Shown here: piece by piece, positions 55,813-64,000 of the stretch | Numbering within the stretch: the first letter of the stretch is position 1 | Layout of the letters: every line of letters starts with the position of its first letter | Source of the DNA: Paracoccaceae bacterium | GTDB lineage: Bacteria; Pseudomonadota; Alphaproteobacteria; Rhodobacterales; Rhodobacteraceae | DNA: 64,000 bases | Assembly (NCBI GenBank): GCA_012103375.1 | Contig: WLWX01000001.1 | Location: 3,080,492 to 3,144,491 of the forward strand | Reading direction: 5' to 3' | Made by a program: the position numbers and the translations under genes | Notes under the pieces: model-generated | The model's database searches: none | Told to the model about the DNA's origin: nothing | What the model saw: only the letters and a program-made list of their open reading frames with translations

Positions 55813-56262
55813 ATGATCTATGTCGATGCCGACGCCTGCCCCGTCAAGGCCGAGGCCGAGGCGGTGGCGACCCGCCATCATCTGAAGCTGTTCATGGTCT
55901 CGAACGGCGGCATCCGGCCCTCGGCCAATCCGCTGGTCGAAAGCGTCTTTGTCGCCGATGGCCCGGACGTGGCCGACATGTGGATCGCCGAGCGTGCCGG
56001 GGTTGGCGATGTGGTGATTACATCTGACATCCCGCTGGCCGCGCGTTGCGTGGAAGCCGGCGCAGCGGTCCTGAAGCCTAACGGAGAGGCGCTGACCGCC
56101 GCCAATGTCGGCAACGCGCTGGCCACCCGTGATCTGATGACCGATCTGCGCGCCGCCGACCCGTTCCGGCAAGGCGGGGGGCGGGCGTTTTCCAAGGCCG
56201 ATCGGTCACGGTTTCGCGACGCGCTGGAACGCGCGGTTCGCGCGACGCTGCGCGGCGGCTGA
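55813..56262 (+). CDS. DUF188 (YaiI/YqxD) family protein
   Basis: A 149-residue PIN-like protein with the family signature [15 protein letters not shown] at the start, [21 protein letters not shown] in the middle and [21 protein letters not shown] at the C-terminus. Function unknown; conserved acidic residues suggest a metal site. It starts 3 bp after fghA. Confidence 0.9.
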   Translation: MIYVDADACPVKAEAEAVATRHHLKLFMVSNGGIRPSANPLVESVFVADGPDVADMWIAERAGVGDVVITSDIPLAARCVEAGAAVLKPNGEALTAANVGNALATRDLMTDLRAADPFRQGGGRAFSKADRSRFRDALERAVRATLRGG

Positions 56263-56386
56263 CGACGCGCCTATGGGTTTGAATCCGGGCGAAATATGGA
56301 GCGGTTACAACATCCGCTGAGGTCCATGACAAACGGATCTGTCTTCGCGGATTGACGCTGCCCGGTCAGAAGCAGACAAGCATCCC

Positions 56387-57355
56387 ATGACCACCACGAC
56401 CGTCATTCCGAAAACCTATGCCGGGGCCTTCGCCGCCATCCTCGCGATGCTGTTCTTTTCGGTTAACGACGGCACGATCAAATTCCTCAGCGACAGTTAC
56501 GCGCTGCATCAGATCGTATTCGTCCGGTCGATAATTGGGATCGTATTCGGACTGGTCGTTATTGCGCCGCTAACCGGTGGCATCGCGCAACTTCGAACCC
56601 GCCGTCTGCACCTGCACCTGATCCGGGGCAGTTTTGTGGTCTTTGCGAATATGATGTTCTTTCTTGGCCTCGCGGCGCTGCCGCTGGCCGAGGCGGTTGC
56701 GATCTTCTTCATCTCGCCGCTGATAATCGCCACATTCTCGGTCCTGTTCCTGGGCGAACGGGTCGGACCGCGCCGTTGGGCGGCCATCGTCGTGGGGTTG
56801 ATCGGCGTCTTGGTGATCGTGCAGCGGGGAACGGCGGCGTTCCAGGCAGCCTCGCTCTTTCCGCTGACGGCGGCGTTTGGATATGCCTCGCTGCATATCA
56901 TGACCCGGCATCTGGGCAGGACCGAAAGCGCAACGGCGTTGGCGTTTTACATCCAGGTCACATTCGTCATTGCCGCCACCCTGATCGGATTGGCGCTTGG
57001 CCACGGACAGTTCGCGGGCCGGCACGGGCCATCGCTGGAATTCCTGTTTCGCGGCTGGATCTGGCTTAGCGCGGCAGACCTGCCCTTGCTGGTTCTGGTC
57101 GGGATGACCTCAGCACTTGGTGGCTTCTTCATCTCTTACGCCTACCGCGCCAGCGAGGCGGCGATTGTTGCCCCGTTTGAATATGTCGCCATGCCGGTGG
57201 CGATTGTCATGGGGTATCTGATCTTCGATGAATTGCCCGGGTTGACCGACTGGATCGGTATTGCGTTGATCATCGGCGGCGGGTTGTTTCTTTTGTGGCG
57301 CGAAGCGGTGCAGGATCGGCGTGAGCGCGCCAGCGCCACCCACTATAGACGATAG
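56387..57355 (+). CDS. EamA/DMT-family transporter
   Basis: A 322-residue inner-membrane protein with two EamA repeats and about ten hydrophobic segments, for example MMFFLGLAALPLAEAVAIFF and SAADLPLLVLVGMTSALGGF, and the matching repeat-2 segment EAAIVAPFEYVAMPVAIVMG. Substrate unknown. Unlike the transporter at 24903-25958 it has no long C-terminal tail. Followed 9 bp later by a HAD-family gene. Confidence 0.85.
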   Translation: MTTTTVIPKTYAGAFAAILAMLFFSVNDGTIKFLSDSYALHQIVFVRSIIGIVFGLVVIAPLTGGIAQLRTRRLHLHLIRGSFVVFANMMFFLGLAALPLAEAVAIFFISPLIIATFSVLFLGERVGPRRWAAIVVGLIGVLVIVQRGTAAFQAASLFPLTAAFGYASLHIMTRHLGRTESATALAFYIQVTFVIAATLIGLALGHGQFAGRHGPSLEFLFRGWIWLSAADLPLLVLVGMTSALGGFFISYAYRASEAAIVAPFEYVAMPVAIVMGYLIFDELPGLTDWIGIALIIGGGLFLLWREAVQDRRERASATHYRR

Positions 57356-57364
57356 GAGGCCGCA

Positions 57365-57985
57365 ATGGCGAACGTCGAGGCCGTCGTTTTTGACATTGGA
57401 AATGTGCTGATCGAATGGAACCCGGAACGGTTCTATGATGCCGAGATTGGTCCGGATCGTCGTCGCGCGATGTTTGACGCGGTCGACCTTCACGACGTCA
57501 ATGACCGGGTCGACCGGGGAGGCAATTTTCGCGACACGATCTATGCCGCCGCCGAGGCGACTCCGGAGTGGGCGGATGAGATCCGGATGTGGCACGACCG
57601 CTGGATCGAACTGGCCTCGCCCTCGATCGACCGGTCGGTCGCGGTGCTTGATGCGTTGCGGTCCAACGGCGTGCAGGTCTTCGCGTTGTCCAATTTCGGG
57701 ATCGAAAGCTTCGCCTACGCCGAGACGCAATATCCGTTTCTGGGCAATTTCGACCGGCGGTATATTTCCGGCCACATGGGTGTCGTGAAACCCTATCCGG
57801 AAATCTATCAGAAGATGGAGGCGGATTGCGGTGTGGCCCCGGCGGGCCTGCTGTTTGCGGATGATCGGCAGGAAACCCTTGATGCAGCCGCCGCACGCGG
57901 TTGGCAGACACATCTGTTCGAAGGCCCGGACGGCTGGGCCGCCCGGCTGATCGCAGAAGGGCTTTTGCGAGAGGGGCAGGCATGA
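57365..57985 (+). CDS. HAD-family hydrolase (YihX-like)
   Basis: A 206-residue haloacid dehalogenase-superfamily protein. Motif I is VVFDIGNVLIEWNPERF, with the nucleophile Asp but Gly at the second acidic position, as in YihX-type members. Motif II is ALSNFG, motif III the Lys in VVKPYPEIYQ, and motif IV LFADDRQET. Probably a sugar-phosphate or nucleotide phosphatase. It overlaps the next gene in ATGA. Confidence 0.85.
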   Translation: MANVEAVVFDIGNVLIEWNPERFYDAEIGPDRRRAMFDAVDLHDVNDRVDRGGNFRDTIYAAAEATPEWADEIRMWHDRWIELASPSIDRSVAVLDALRSNGVQVFALSNFGIESFAYAETQYPFLGNFDRRYISGHMGVVKPYPEIYQKMEADCGVAPAGLLFADDRQETLDAAAARGWQTHLFEGPDGWAARLIAEGLLREGQA

Positions 57986-58767
57986 TTTCGGACGCCGAAA
58001 TCGAGGCATTCCAGCGTGATGGCGCAGTGGTTGTGCGGGGTGTCCTGTCGGACTGGGTTGACCAGATGGCTGACGGCATCGCCCGCAACATGGCTGACCC
58101 CGGCCCCCACGCCAGCGAAAATGCGGTGACCGAGGGGCGGTTCTTTGACGATTATTGCAACTGGACCCGGATCCCTGAATTCGAAACGATCATCCGCGAC
58201 AGCCCTGCCGGTGAACTGGCGGCGCGGGCCATGCGGTCAAGGACGGCTCAGATCTTCCACGACCATGTGCTGGTCAAGGAACCGGGCACGCCCAAGCCAA
58301 CGCCCTGGCATCAAGATGCGCCCTATTACTTCGTCGAAGGGTCGCAAACCGTCAGCCTGTGGTGCCCGCTGGACCCGGTGCGCGATGCGTCGCTGCGCCT
58401 GATTGCGGGGTCGCACAGGTGGGACAAGATGGTACGCCCGGTCAGTTGGGCGGACGACAGCGATTTTTATGACGGCGGCGACTGGACACCGGTGCCGGAC
58501 CCGGATGCCGATCCGGGATCGGTCGATGTGCTGGAATGGGATATGGACCCCGGCGACGTGGTTCTGTTCGACTATCACACAGTGCACGGCGCGCGTGGCA
58601 ATATGGCGACCAGTCGCCGGCGCGCGCTGAGCCTGCGATTTGTCGGCGATGACGCGCGTTACGTGGAACGCCCCGGTCGCACGTCGCCCCCGTTTCCCGG
58701 GCACGGCATGACTGCCGGGCAAAAGCTGCGCGAGGATTGGTTTCCGGTGGTGTGGCGCGGGCCATAG
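57982..58767 (+). CDS. Phytanoyl-CoA dioxygenase (PhyH) family oxygenase
   Basis: A 261-residue non-heme iron, 2-oxoglutarate-dependent oxygenase. The iron facial triad appears as HQDAPYY (His-X-Asp) and the distal His in YHTVHGARGNM, with the 2-oxoglutarate Arg probably in RRALSLRFVGDD. It starts with ISDAEIEAFQRDGAVVVRGVL, typical of the family. The substrate is unknown. Coupled to the HAD gene by ATGA. Confidence 0.85.
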   Translation: MISDAEIEAFQRDGAVVVRGVLSDWVDQMADGIARNMADPGPHASENAVTEGRFFDDYCNWTRIPEFETIIRDSPAGELAARAMRSRTAQIFHDHVLVKEPGTPKPTPWHQDAPYYFVEGSQTVSLWCPLDPVRDASLRLIAGSHRWDKMVRPVSWADDSDFYDGGDWTPVPDPDADPGSVDVLEWDMDPGDVVLFDYHTVHGARGNMATSRRRALSLRFVGDDARYVERPGRTSPPFPGHGMTAGQKLREDWFPVVWRGP

Positions 58768-58870
58768 CGGCCGCGCCCCTCAATTGGTCCAACCGCGCCT
58801 TGCCCGTCGCCGCCACATGCTGCGACGGATCACGGTTTCTAATGGATCGGTGCTACGCTAGATCGGAAGG

Positions 58871-59947
58871 ATGAGTGACAGCCTGTCCGATATCTATGCC
58901 GCCGGGGTGGCCAAGGGTCGTTTGACACCCGACCCGGCCCAACAGGCTGCGATTCCGCTGTTTGACGCATTGGCCGATAGTTTGCGGAAACTGCCGCGAA
59001 AGAAGGGTCTTCTGGCGGGGCTGCGGGGTGGTAAATCTGCGAATGGACCGCGCGGGCTGTATTTGTGGGGCGGGGTCGGGCGCGGCAAATCGATGCTGAT
59101 GGATATGTTCTTTGAAGCCGCCCCGATTGAGGCAAAACGCCGGGTCCATTTCCACGCCTTCATGCAAGAGGTTCAGGCCGGAATTGCCGCGGCGCGCAGG
59201 GAGGGGCTGGATGATGCGATCGCGCCGATTGCTGCGCAGATCGCGGAAGACGCCCGATTGCTGTGCTTTGACGAAATGCAGATCACCGATATCGCCGATG
59301 CGATGATTGTCGGTCGGCTGTTTGAGAAGTTGTTCGAGGCGGGCGTCGTGGTCGTGACAACGTCGAACCGCCCGCCCGATGACCTTTACAAAGACGGGTT
59401 GAACCGACAGTTGTTCCTGCCATTCATCGCGCTGTTGACGGACCGGATGGACGTGCACGAGCTGGTTGCGCAGACAGATTACCGCCAGGGACGCCTTGCC
59501 GGCGAACAGGTGTATTTCACCCCCGTCAACGCCGCTGCGCGCGATGCAATCGACGCAATCTGGACCAGCCTGATCGGTGGCGAGGCTGACCCGCTGGACC
59601 TGATGGTCAATGGGCGGACAGCGCAGATCCCGCAATTCCGCAACGGTGTCGGGCGGGTGTCATTCTGGGAGCTCTGCTCAAAACCGCTCGGTCCAGCCGA
59701 CTATCTGGCCATTGCCGCAGCTGTGCGGGTGCTGGTTCTGGAAGACATCCCCTTGCTCAGCCGCGAAAACTATAATGAGGCGCGCCGTTTCGTCATTCTG
59801 ATCGACGCGCTCTATGAAGCGCGGATTCGCCTGATTGCCAGCGCCGCCGCCGTGCCCGATCGGCTTTATGTCGAAGGCGAAGGGACGTTCGAGTTTGAGC
59901 GCACAGCCTCGCGTTTGGTGGAAATGTCGAGTGATGGCTGGGGATAG
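58871..59947 (+). CDS. zapE: AFG1/ZapE-family P-loop ATPase
   Basis: A 358-residue AAA-like ATPase of the ZapE/AFG1 family. Walker A is YLWGGVGRGKSMLMDMF, Walker B LLCFDEMQITD, and a sensor region follows in VVVTTSNRPPDDLYKDGLNR. In gamma-proteobacteria ZapE acts in cell division; mitochondrial AFG1 aids inner-membrane protein turnover. Length is usual. Followed by a tandem-repeat spacer. Confidence 0.9.
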   Translation: MSDSLSDIYAAGVAKGRLTPDPAQQAAIPLFDALADSLRKLPRKKGLLAGLRGGKSANGPRGLYLWGGVGRGKSMLMDMFFEAAPIEAKRRVHFHAFMQEVQAGIAAARREGLDDAIAPIAAQIAEDARLLCFDEMQITDIADAMIVGRLFEKLFEAGVVVVTTSNRPPDDLYKDGLNRQLFLPFIALLTDRMDVHELVAQTDYRQGRLAGEQVYFTPVNAAARDAIDAIWTSLIGGEADPLDLMVNGRTAQIPQFRNGVGRVSFWELCSKPLGPADYLAIAAAVRVLVLEDIPLLSRENYNEARRFVILIDALYEARIRLIASAAAVPDRLYVEGEGTFEFERTASRLVEMSSDGWG

Positions 59948-59980
59948 CGAACCGTGTTCGGCGCAGGCTGAGGGCCAGTC

Positions 59981-60054
59981 CCCAGACACGAGACAACTGG
60001 GGGCTGGCCCCCAGACGCGAGATAACTGGGGGCCAGCCCCCAGGCCCCCGGGAT
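59981..60054. repeat. 29-bp tandem repeats with hairpins
   Basis: A unit starting CCCCAGACACGAGA occurs at 59981 and 60010, with a third partial copy from 60039. Between units, CTGGGGG and CCCCCAG pair around 4-nt loops. The array runs into CCCCCGGGATATTTTCAACGAGAAG, a boundary motif common between genes in Rhodobacteraceae. It may act as a bidirectional terminator for zapE and folC. Confidence 0.75.
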
Positions 60055-60145
60055 ATTTTCAACGAGAAGAGCGAAAGGGAAGAAGGTTTGGCGCGCCGAT
60101 GCGTGAAATTGATAGGGATTTGGCGGGTTGGCGAAGGCGCTGAAC

Positions 60146-61417
60146 TCAGCCGTTTTGGCGGATCACATGCCCGGCGAGGTAGAGCGACCCGCATATCAGG
60201 ATGCGCGCGCCCGGGTGGGCCGCCCCGATGGCGTCCAAAGCCTGCTCTACCGATGTCGCCGTGTATGTTTCGAAGACGACAGATTGAGCCGCAGCAGCGG
60301 TATCCTCGGCACTGAGGGTAGCCGTTTCACCGGGGATCGACACGGCGGTCAGGCTGTCTGCGACGTTGGCAAGTGGTTGCATATAACCGGCGACGTCCTT
60401 GGTGTTCAGCATGCCGCAGATCAGATGGGTCGGACGTTTGGGCAGAGCGGACAATGTCGCCGCAACCGCATTGCCTGCGGCCGGGTTATGGCCGCCGTCG
60501 AGCCAAACTTCGCAACCGGGGACGCGCGCGACCAGCGCGCCGCTGCGAAGTCGTTGCATGCGGGCGGGCCATTCAGGCGACACCACGGCGGCCTGCGCCG
60601 ATGCTTCGCCCCGCCCCAGGTGCCGCAGGGCCGCAAGTGCCATTCCGGCGTTGTCGATCTGATGCGCGCCGGGAAGGGCTGGCAGGGGCAGATCCAGCAA
60701 GCCTGCCTCATCCTGGAATACCAGACGTCCGCATTCTTCCCAGACATGCCAGTGCTGGCCATAGGCCAGGATAGGCGCGCCCAGCGCGTTGGCGCGGGCT
60801 TCAATAACGTCCAACGCGTCGTTGTGTTGCTTTCCGACGACGACCGGCACGCCGCGTTTGATGATCCCGGCCTTTTCGCCGGCAATTTCGCCCAGAGTAT
60901 CGCCAAGAAAATGTTGGTGATCCAGGTCGACCGGTGTGATCACCGACAGGATAGGATCAATCACATTGGTCGCATCCAGCCGCCCGCCAAGCCCGACCTC
61001 CAGCAGCGTGAAATCCGCTTCGGCCCGCGCAAAAGCCAGCAGGGCGGCACAGGTCGTGATCTCGAAATAGGTGATCGGCACGTCGCCATTGGCGCGTTCG
61101 CATTCGTCCAGCACAGCCGTCAGGGCGCTTTCCGAGATCAGATCCCCCGCCACCCGAATACGTTCGTGGAATCGCGCCAGATGCGGCGAGGTATAGGCGT
61201 GGACCCGGTGGTTTGCGCCTTCCAGCCCGGCGCGGACCATGGCCTGGGTCGATCCTTTGCCGTTGGTCCCGGCGATGTGGATCACCGGGGGCAAATCACG
61301 TTCGGGATGGCCGAGTGCGGCCAGAAGCCGCCACATCCGGTCAAGTGTCAGGTCGATGATCTTGGGGTGCAGCGACATCATCCGTTCCAGGATGATGTCC
61401 GAGGTGTCGCCGGTCAC
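60146..61417 (-). CDS. folC: Bifunctional folylpolyglutamate/dihydrofolate synthase
   Basis: A 423-residue Mur-ligase-like enzyme that adds glutamate to dihydropteroate and folates. Motifs include the P-loop [55 protein letters not shown] and the C-terminal [12 protein letters not shown]. Its GTG start overlaps the accD stop (GTGA). Second gene of accD-folC. Confidence 0.95.
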   Translation of the reverse strand: MTGDTSDIILERMMSLHPKIIDLTLDRMWRLLAALGHPERDLPPVIHIAGTNGKGSTQAMVRAGLEGANHRVHAYTSPHLARFHERIRVAGDLISESALTAVLDECERANGDVPITYFEITTCAALLAFARAEADFTLLEVGLGGRLDATNVIDPILSVITPVDLDHQHFLGDTLGEIAGEKAGIIKRGVPVVVGKQHNDALDVIEARANALGAPILAYGQHWHVWEECGRLVFQDEAGLLDLPLPALPGAHQIDNAGMALAALRHLGRGEASAQAAVVSPEWPARMQRLRSGALVARVPGCEVWLDGGHNPAAGNAVAATLSALPKRPTHLICGMLNTKDVAGYMQPLANVADSLTAVSIPGETATLSAEDTAAAAQSVVFETYTATSVEQALDAIGAAHPGARILICGSLYLAGHVIRQNG

Positions 61418-62394
61418 GGTTTGGCGGTGGCTTCGGGTTCGGCCTTTTCCTCGGCCCCATTGGAACGCGCATTCGCATTCGCATCCGGGTCGAGGGCGGT
61501 TTCAACCTCTTGCCCCGGGGCGGGAAGATCCCCGGCAACCGCAGGTGTAATCCCAAGAAGTGCACGGGTGATCGTAATCAACTCGGCGCGCAGATCGCGC
61601 CGGTGGGTGACCCGGTCAAGCATGCCGTGATCCAGCAGATACTCGGCCCGCTGGAAGCCTTCGGGAAGCTTTTCGCGGATCGTCTGTTCGATAACCCTGG
61701 GACCGGCAAAACAGATCAGCGCGTTGGGTTCTGCGATTTGCACATCGCCCAGCATCGCATAACTGGCCGTGACGCCGCCGGTGGTCGGGTGGGTCAGGAC
61801 AACGATATAGGGAAGCCCGGCTTCCTTCAGCATTTCGACCGCCACGGTCGTGCGCGGCATCTGCATAAGCGACAGGATACCTTCCTGCATCCGGGCGCCG
61901 CCTGCGGCGGAAAACAGGATCAGCGGGCGTTTGAGTTCGATGGCGCGTTCAGCCGCCGCAACGATGGCGTTGCCGACAAACATCCCCATAGAGCCGCCCA
62001 TGAACGTGAAATCCTGCGCGGCGGCCACGATCGGTGTGCGCCCCATCTCGCCTTCGACAACCAGCATCGCCTCGGCCTCGCCCGTCGATTTGCGGGCGTC
62101 TTTCATCCGTTGCGGATAGGCCTTCTGGTCGCGGAAATGCAGCGGGTCTGCCAGCGGTTCGGGGACTTTGACCTCGACAAAGACGCCGCCGTCGAACAGG
62201 GCCGTGAACCGGTCCCGGGGCAGCAATTGCATGTGATGATCGCAGTTGGTGCAGACATGCTGGCTGTCGTGCAATTCGCGGTGGAACAGCATGGTGCCGC
62301 ATTCGGGACATTTGCTCCACAAGTTCTCTGGCACCTCGCGGCGCGAAAACAGAGAGTTGATCTTGGGCCGGACGTAATTCGAAATCCAGTTCAT
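61414..62394 (-). CDS. accD: Acetyl-CoA carboxylase carboxyltransferase subunit beta
   Basis: A 326-residue subunit that transfers carboxyl groups from biotin to acetyl-CoA. It has the N-terminal zinc ribbon (CPECGTMLF and CTNCDHH), the crotonase-like core with [17 protein letters not shown] and [18 protein letters not shown], and [18 protein letters not shown]. The C-terminal 40 residues are Glu/Ala-rich. The start [12 protein letters not shown] at 62394 is conserved; upstream in-frame codons to 62547 are not. Confidence 0.96.
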   Translation of the reverse strand: MNWISNYVRPKINSLFSRREVPENLWSKCPECGTMLFHRELHDSQHVCTNCDHHMQLLPRDRFTALFDGGVFVEVKVPEPLADPLHFRDQKAYPQRMKDARKSTGEAEAMLVVEGEMGRTPIVAAAQDFTFMGGSMGMFVGNAIVAAAERAIELKRPLILFSAAGGARMQEGILSLMQMPRTTVAVEMLKEAGLPYIVVLTHPTTGGVTASYAMLGDVQIAEPNALICFAGPRVIEQTIREKLPEGFQRAEYLLDHGMLDRVTHRRDLRAELITITRALLGITPAVAGDLPAPGQEVETALDPDANANARSNGAEEKAEPEATAKP

Positions 62395-62458
62395 CGGCTG
62401 GGCTGCCCCTGCAATTTGGTCTGATCGATGACTTAGGCGCAGGCGCGCGCAAATGCAA

Positions 62459-63382
62459 TCAGCGCCGCACCGCGCGCCGACACAGGACCCAGGCCAGGAC
62501 TGTCGTGACAAGATCGATGGCGAATGTACTGGCGAGCGGGGCGTCATTAATGCTGTAGGGCGTCAGGTAGAGCGCCAGCCCCGGTTTTGTCCCCTCGGTC
62601 GACAGGATCAGGATCGCCAGAGCGTTGTTGGCAAAATGAAACCCCCAGGCCGCGCCGATACTGCCCGACACGCGGGTCAGATCTGCTGCCGCCAGCCCGA
62701 ATGCCGTCGCCCAGATTACCACCATCCAGCGGCTGAATGGTGCGACCTCGGGCTGATAATGCAACGCTCCGAAGGCAATCGCGGTCACGGACATCCAGAC
62801 CCAGGGCCTGGCGAACCGTGCCGCCAATTGCTGCGCCAGATAGCCGCGAAAGGCGATTTCTTCGGCGCCGGTCTGCAACAGGATGCCCGCCACCGAAAGC
62901 GGCAGGAGCGTGATCCAAATCTGCGGCGGGACATTCGGGATCGCGTCAAAGCTGGCCGACCAGACGCCCAGCGACAGCGCCATGATCGCCGCGACGATCA
63001 GGCCCGTCACACAAAAATCCCGCGCCGCCAAACGCATTGGCCCGATCACGGATAGGAACGCCCGTTTGTGCAGAATTCTGGCCGCCAGCATCGGCCCCAG
63101 TGCCATTCCGGCGAATGTCAGCATCAGAAACAAGGTCCCTGCCGGGCTGAGCGCATTGACGAGTTGATCCATCCAATCGTTGAATGCGCCCGCACCGACG
63201 ATCCAGAACACCACACCGATCTGCAATGCGACCAGCAGCACCATCGTCGCCGCGATCAGGAGAATTCCAAGAATCAGCCGCCATAGTTGCGGATAGGCGC
63301 GGGCCGGGGCGATGAAAGCCTCGAATACGCCCCGATTTGTCGGCGTAAGGGTTTGGGGCGGGTCTTCTGGCGTGGCGTACAT
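62459..63382 (-). CDS. CPBP-family intramembrane metalloprotease
   Basis: A 307-residue multi-pass membrane protein with the CAAX protease/bacteriocin-processing (PF02517) motifs: [15 protein letters not shown] (Glu pair), [10 protein letters not shown] and [14 protein letters not shown] (His, Asn). About seven transmembrane segments. Function is unknown; family members cleave or self-protect against peptides. The start [11 protein letters not shown] is chosen; the frame is open to 63574 without conserved sequence. Confidence 0.85.
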   Translation of the reverse strand: MYATPEDPPQTLTPTNRGVFEAFIAPARAYPQLWRLILGILLIAATMVLLVALQIGVVFWIVGAGAFNDWMDQLVNALSPAGTLFLMLTFAGMALGPMLAARILHKRAFLSVIGPMRLAARDFCVTGLIVAAIMALSLGVWSASFDAIPNVPPQIWITLLPLSVAGILLQTGAEEIAFRGYLAQQLAARFARPWVWMSVTAIAFGALHYQPEVAPFSRWMVVIWATAFGLAAADLTRVSGSIGAAWGFHFANNALAILILSTEGTKPGLALYLTPYSINDAPLASTFAIDLVTTVLAWVLCRRAVRR

Positions 63383-63594
63383 GGGGAGCTGCCTGTGTTT
63401 CACGGCACAGGTTAGACAGGGCGCGCCCGGGGATGCAATCTGAACACGCAGGCTTTGCGCGTGGCAAATGCCGGTTGCTTCTTGGTCTGTGGCGCATCGC
63501 AGCCTGGATGCACCCGGCCCAAACGCACCTTGTATCACGGGGGGTCGCACACTATTCCCAATGGCGATCAACACGATGCACGTGCGAGGACCAG

Positions 63595-64000
63595 ATGCTG
63601 AAGAACAAGACCGACAAATCCAACCTGCCCAGCCGCCATGTGACCGAAGGCCCCGCGCGTGCGCCGCACCGGTCGTATTTCTATGCGATGGACCTGACTG
63701 AAGAGCAGATCAATCAACCCTTCATCGGCGTTGCGACCTGCTGGAACGAGGCTGCGCCCTGCAACATCGCGCTGAACTGGCAGGCGCAATCGGTGAAGAA
63801 GGGCGTGTTGGCGGCCAATGGCACGCCGCGCGAATTCACCACGATCACCGTGACCGATGGCATTGCGATGGGGCATGAAGGCATGCGGTCTTCACTGGCC
63901 AGTCGCGAAGCGATTGCCGACACTGTGGAGCTGACCATGCGCGGCCATTGCTATGACGCGATTGTCGGGCTGGCGGGTTGCGACAAGTCGCTGCCGGGGA
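63595..64000 (+). CDS. ilvD: Dihydroxy-acid dehydratase, 5' part
   Basis: The first 135 codons of an iron-sulfur dehydratase for branched-chain amino-acid synthesis, running off the window. Conserved parts are SRHVTEGPARAPHRSYFYAM, GVATCWNEAAPCNIALN with a cluster Cys, and AIVGLAGCDKSLPG with another. The start MLKNKTDKSNLP follows a GCGAGGACCAG ribosome-site region. Divergent from the CPBP gene. Confidence 0.93.
   Translation, partial: MLKNKTDKSNLPSRHVTEGPARAPHRSYFYAMDLTEEQINQPFIGVATCWNEAAPCNIALNWQAQSVKKGVLAANGTPREFTTITVTDGIAMGHEGMRSSLASREAIADTVELTMRGHCYDAIVGLAGCDKSLPG

Overview
The window looks like chromosome of a Rhodobacteraceae (Roseobacter-type) alphaproteobacterium. It is GC-rich, and core genes are typical of that group: TamA/TamB, a ferritin-VIT1 fusion (MbfA), accD-folC, glutathione-dependent formaldehyde oxidation, and an alphaproteobacterial LexA box in front of imuB. 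No rRNA or CRISPR array is present; one tRNA (Pro, anticodon CGG) lies at 24811-24887 on the minus strand.

Layout. 1-4583: a sugar-acid operon (two enolase-superfamily dehydratases, a lactonase-like hydrolase, a FadR-type GntR regulator, an L-rhamnose mutarotase) behind two FadR-type operators. 4785-5936: a SnoaL-like protein. About 5.9-24.8 kb: an accessory block full of mobile DNA, with a decayed IS3 element, a giant Rhs toxin gene and two unknown partner genes, an IS1182 element, a TctB fragment, an IS630 element, and a small metabolite locus (AMP-binding enzyme, carrier-protein/thioesterase, sulfotransferase), ending next to tRNA-Pro. 24.9-31.6 kb: leuB, leuD and leuC with two linked genes and an EamA transporter. 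32-40.6 kb: mscS, tamA, tamB. 40.7-47.2 kb: an HNH nuclease and a ruined SOS mutasome (dnaE2, imuB). 47.3-64 kb: housekeeping and accessory metabolism, including formaldehyde oxidation, MbfA, transporters, zapE, folC, accD, a CPBP protease and the start of ilvD.

The most striking feature is a 218-bp non-autonomous element present six times as apparently identical copies. It has perfect 20-bp terminal inverted repeats and 4-bp target duplications. Its ends resemble those of the single intact IS1182-family element here, which also makes a 4-bp duplication, so that element is the likely source of transposase. The copies split the Rhs toxin, the carrier-protein/thioesterase gene (twice), imuB, the S-formylglutathione hydrolase gene and the left end of the IS630 element. 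Removing the element plus one target copy restores the reading frame in each split gene, with the two Rhs frameshifts and the imuB duplication also corrected.

Independent lesions add to the picture: in-frame stops in an AEC transporter and the AMP-binding gene, two single-base frameshifts in rhs, a 20-bp tandem duplication in imuB, loss of the DnaE2 C-terminus, and an IS1182 insertion in the gene upstream of rhs. Contact-dependent competition, SOS mutagenesis, the second step of formaldehyde oxidation and a secondary-metabolite locus all appear to be broken. Some single-base lesions could be assembly errors; the insertions could not.
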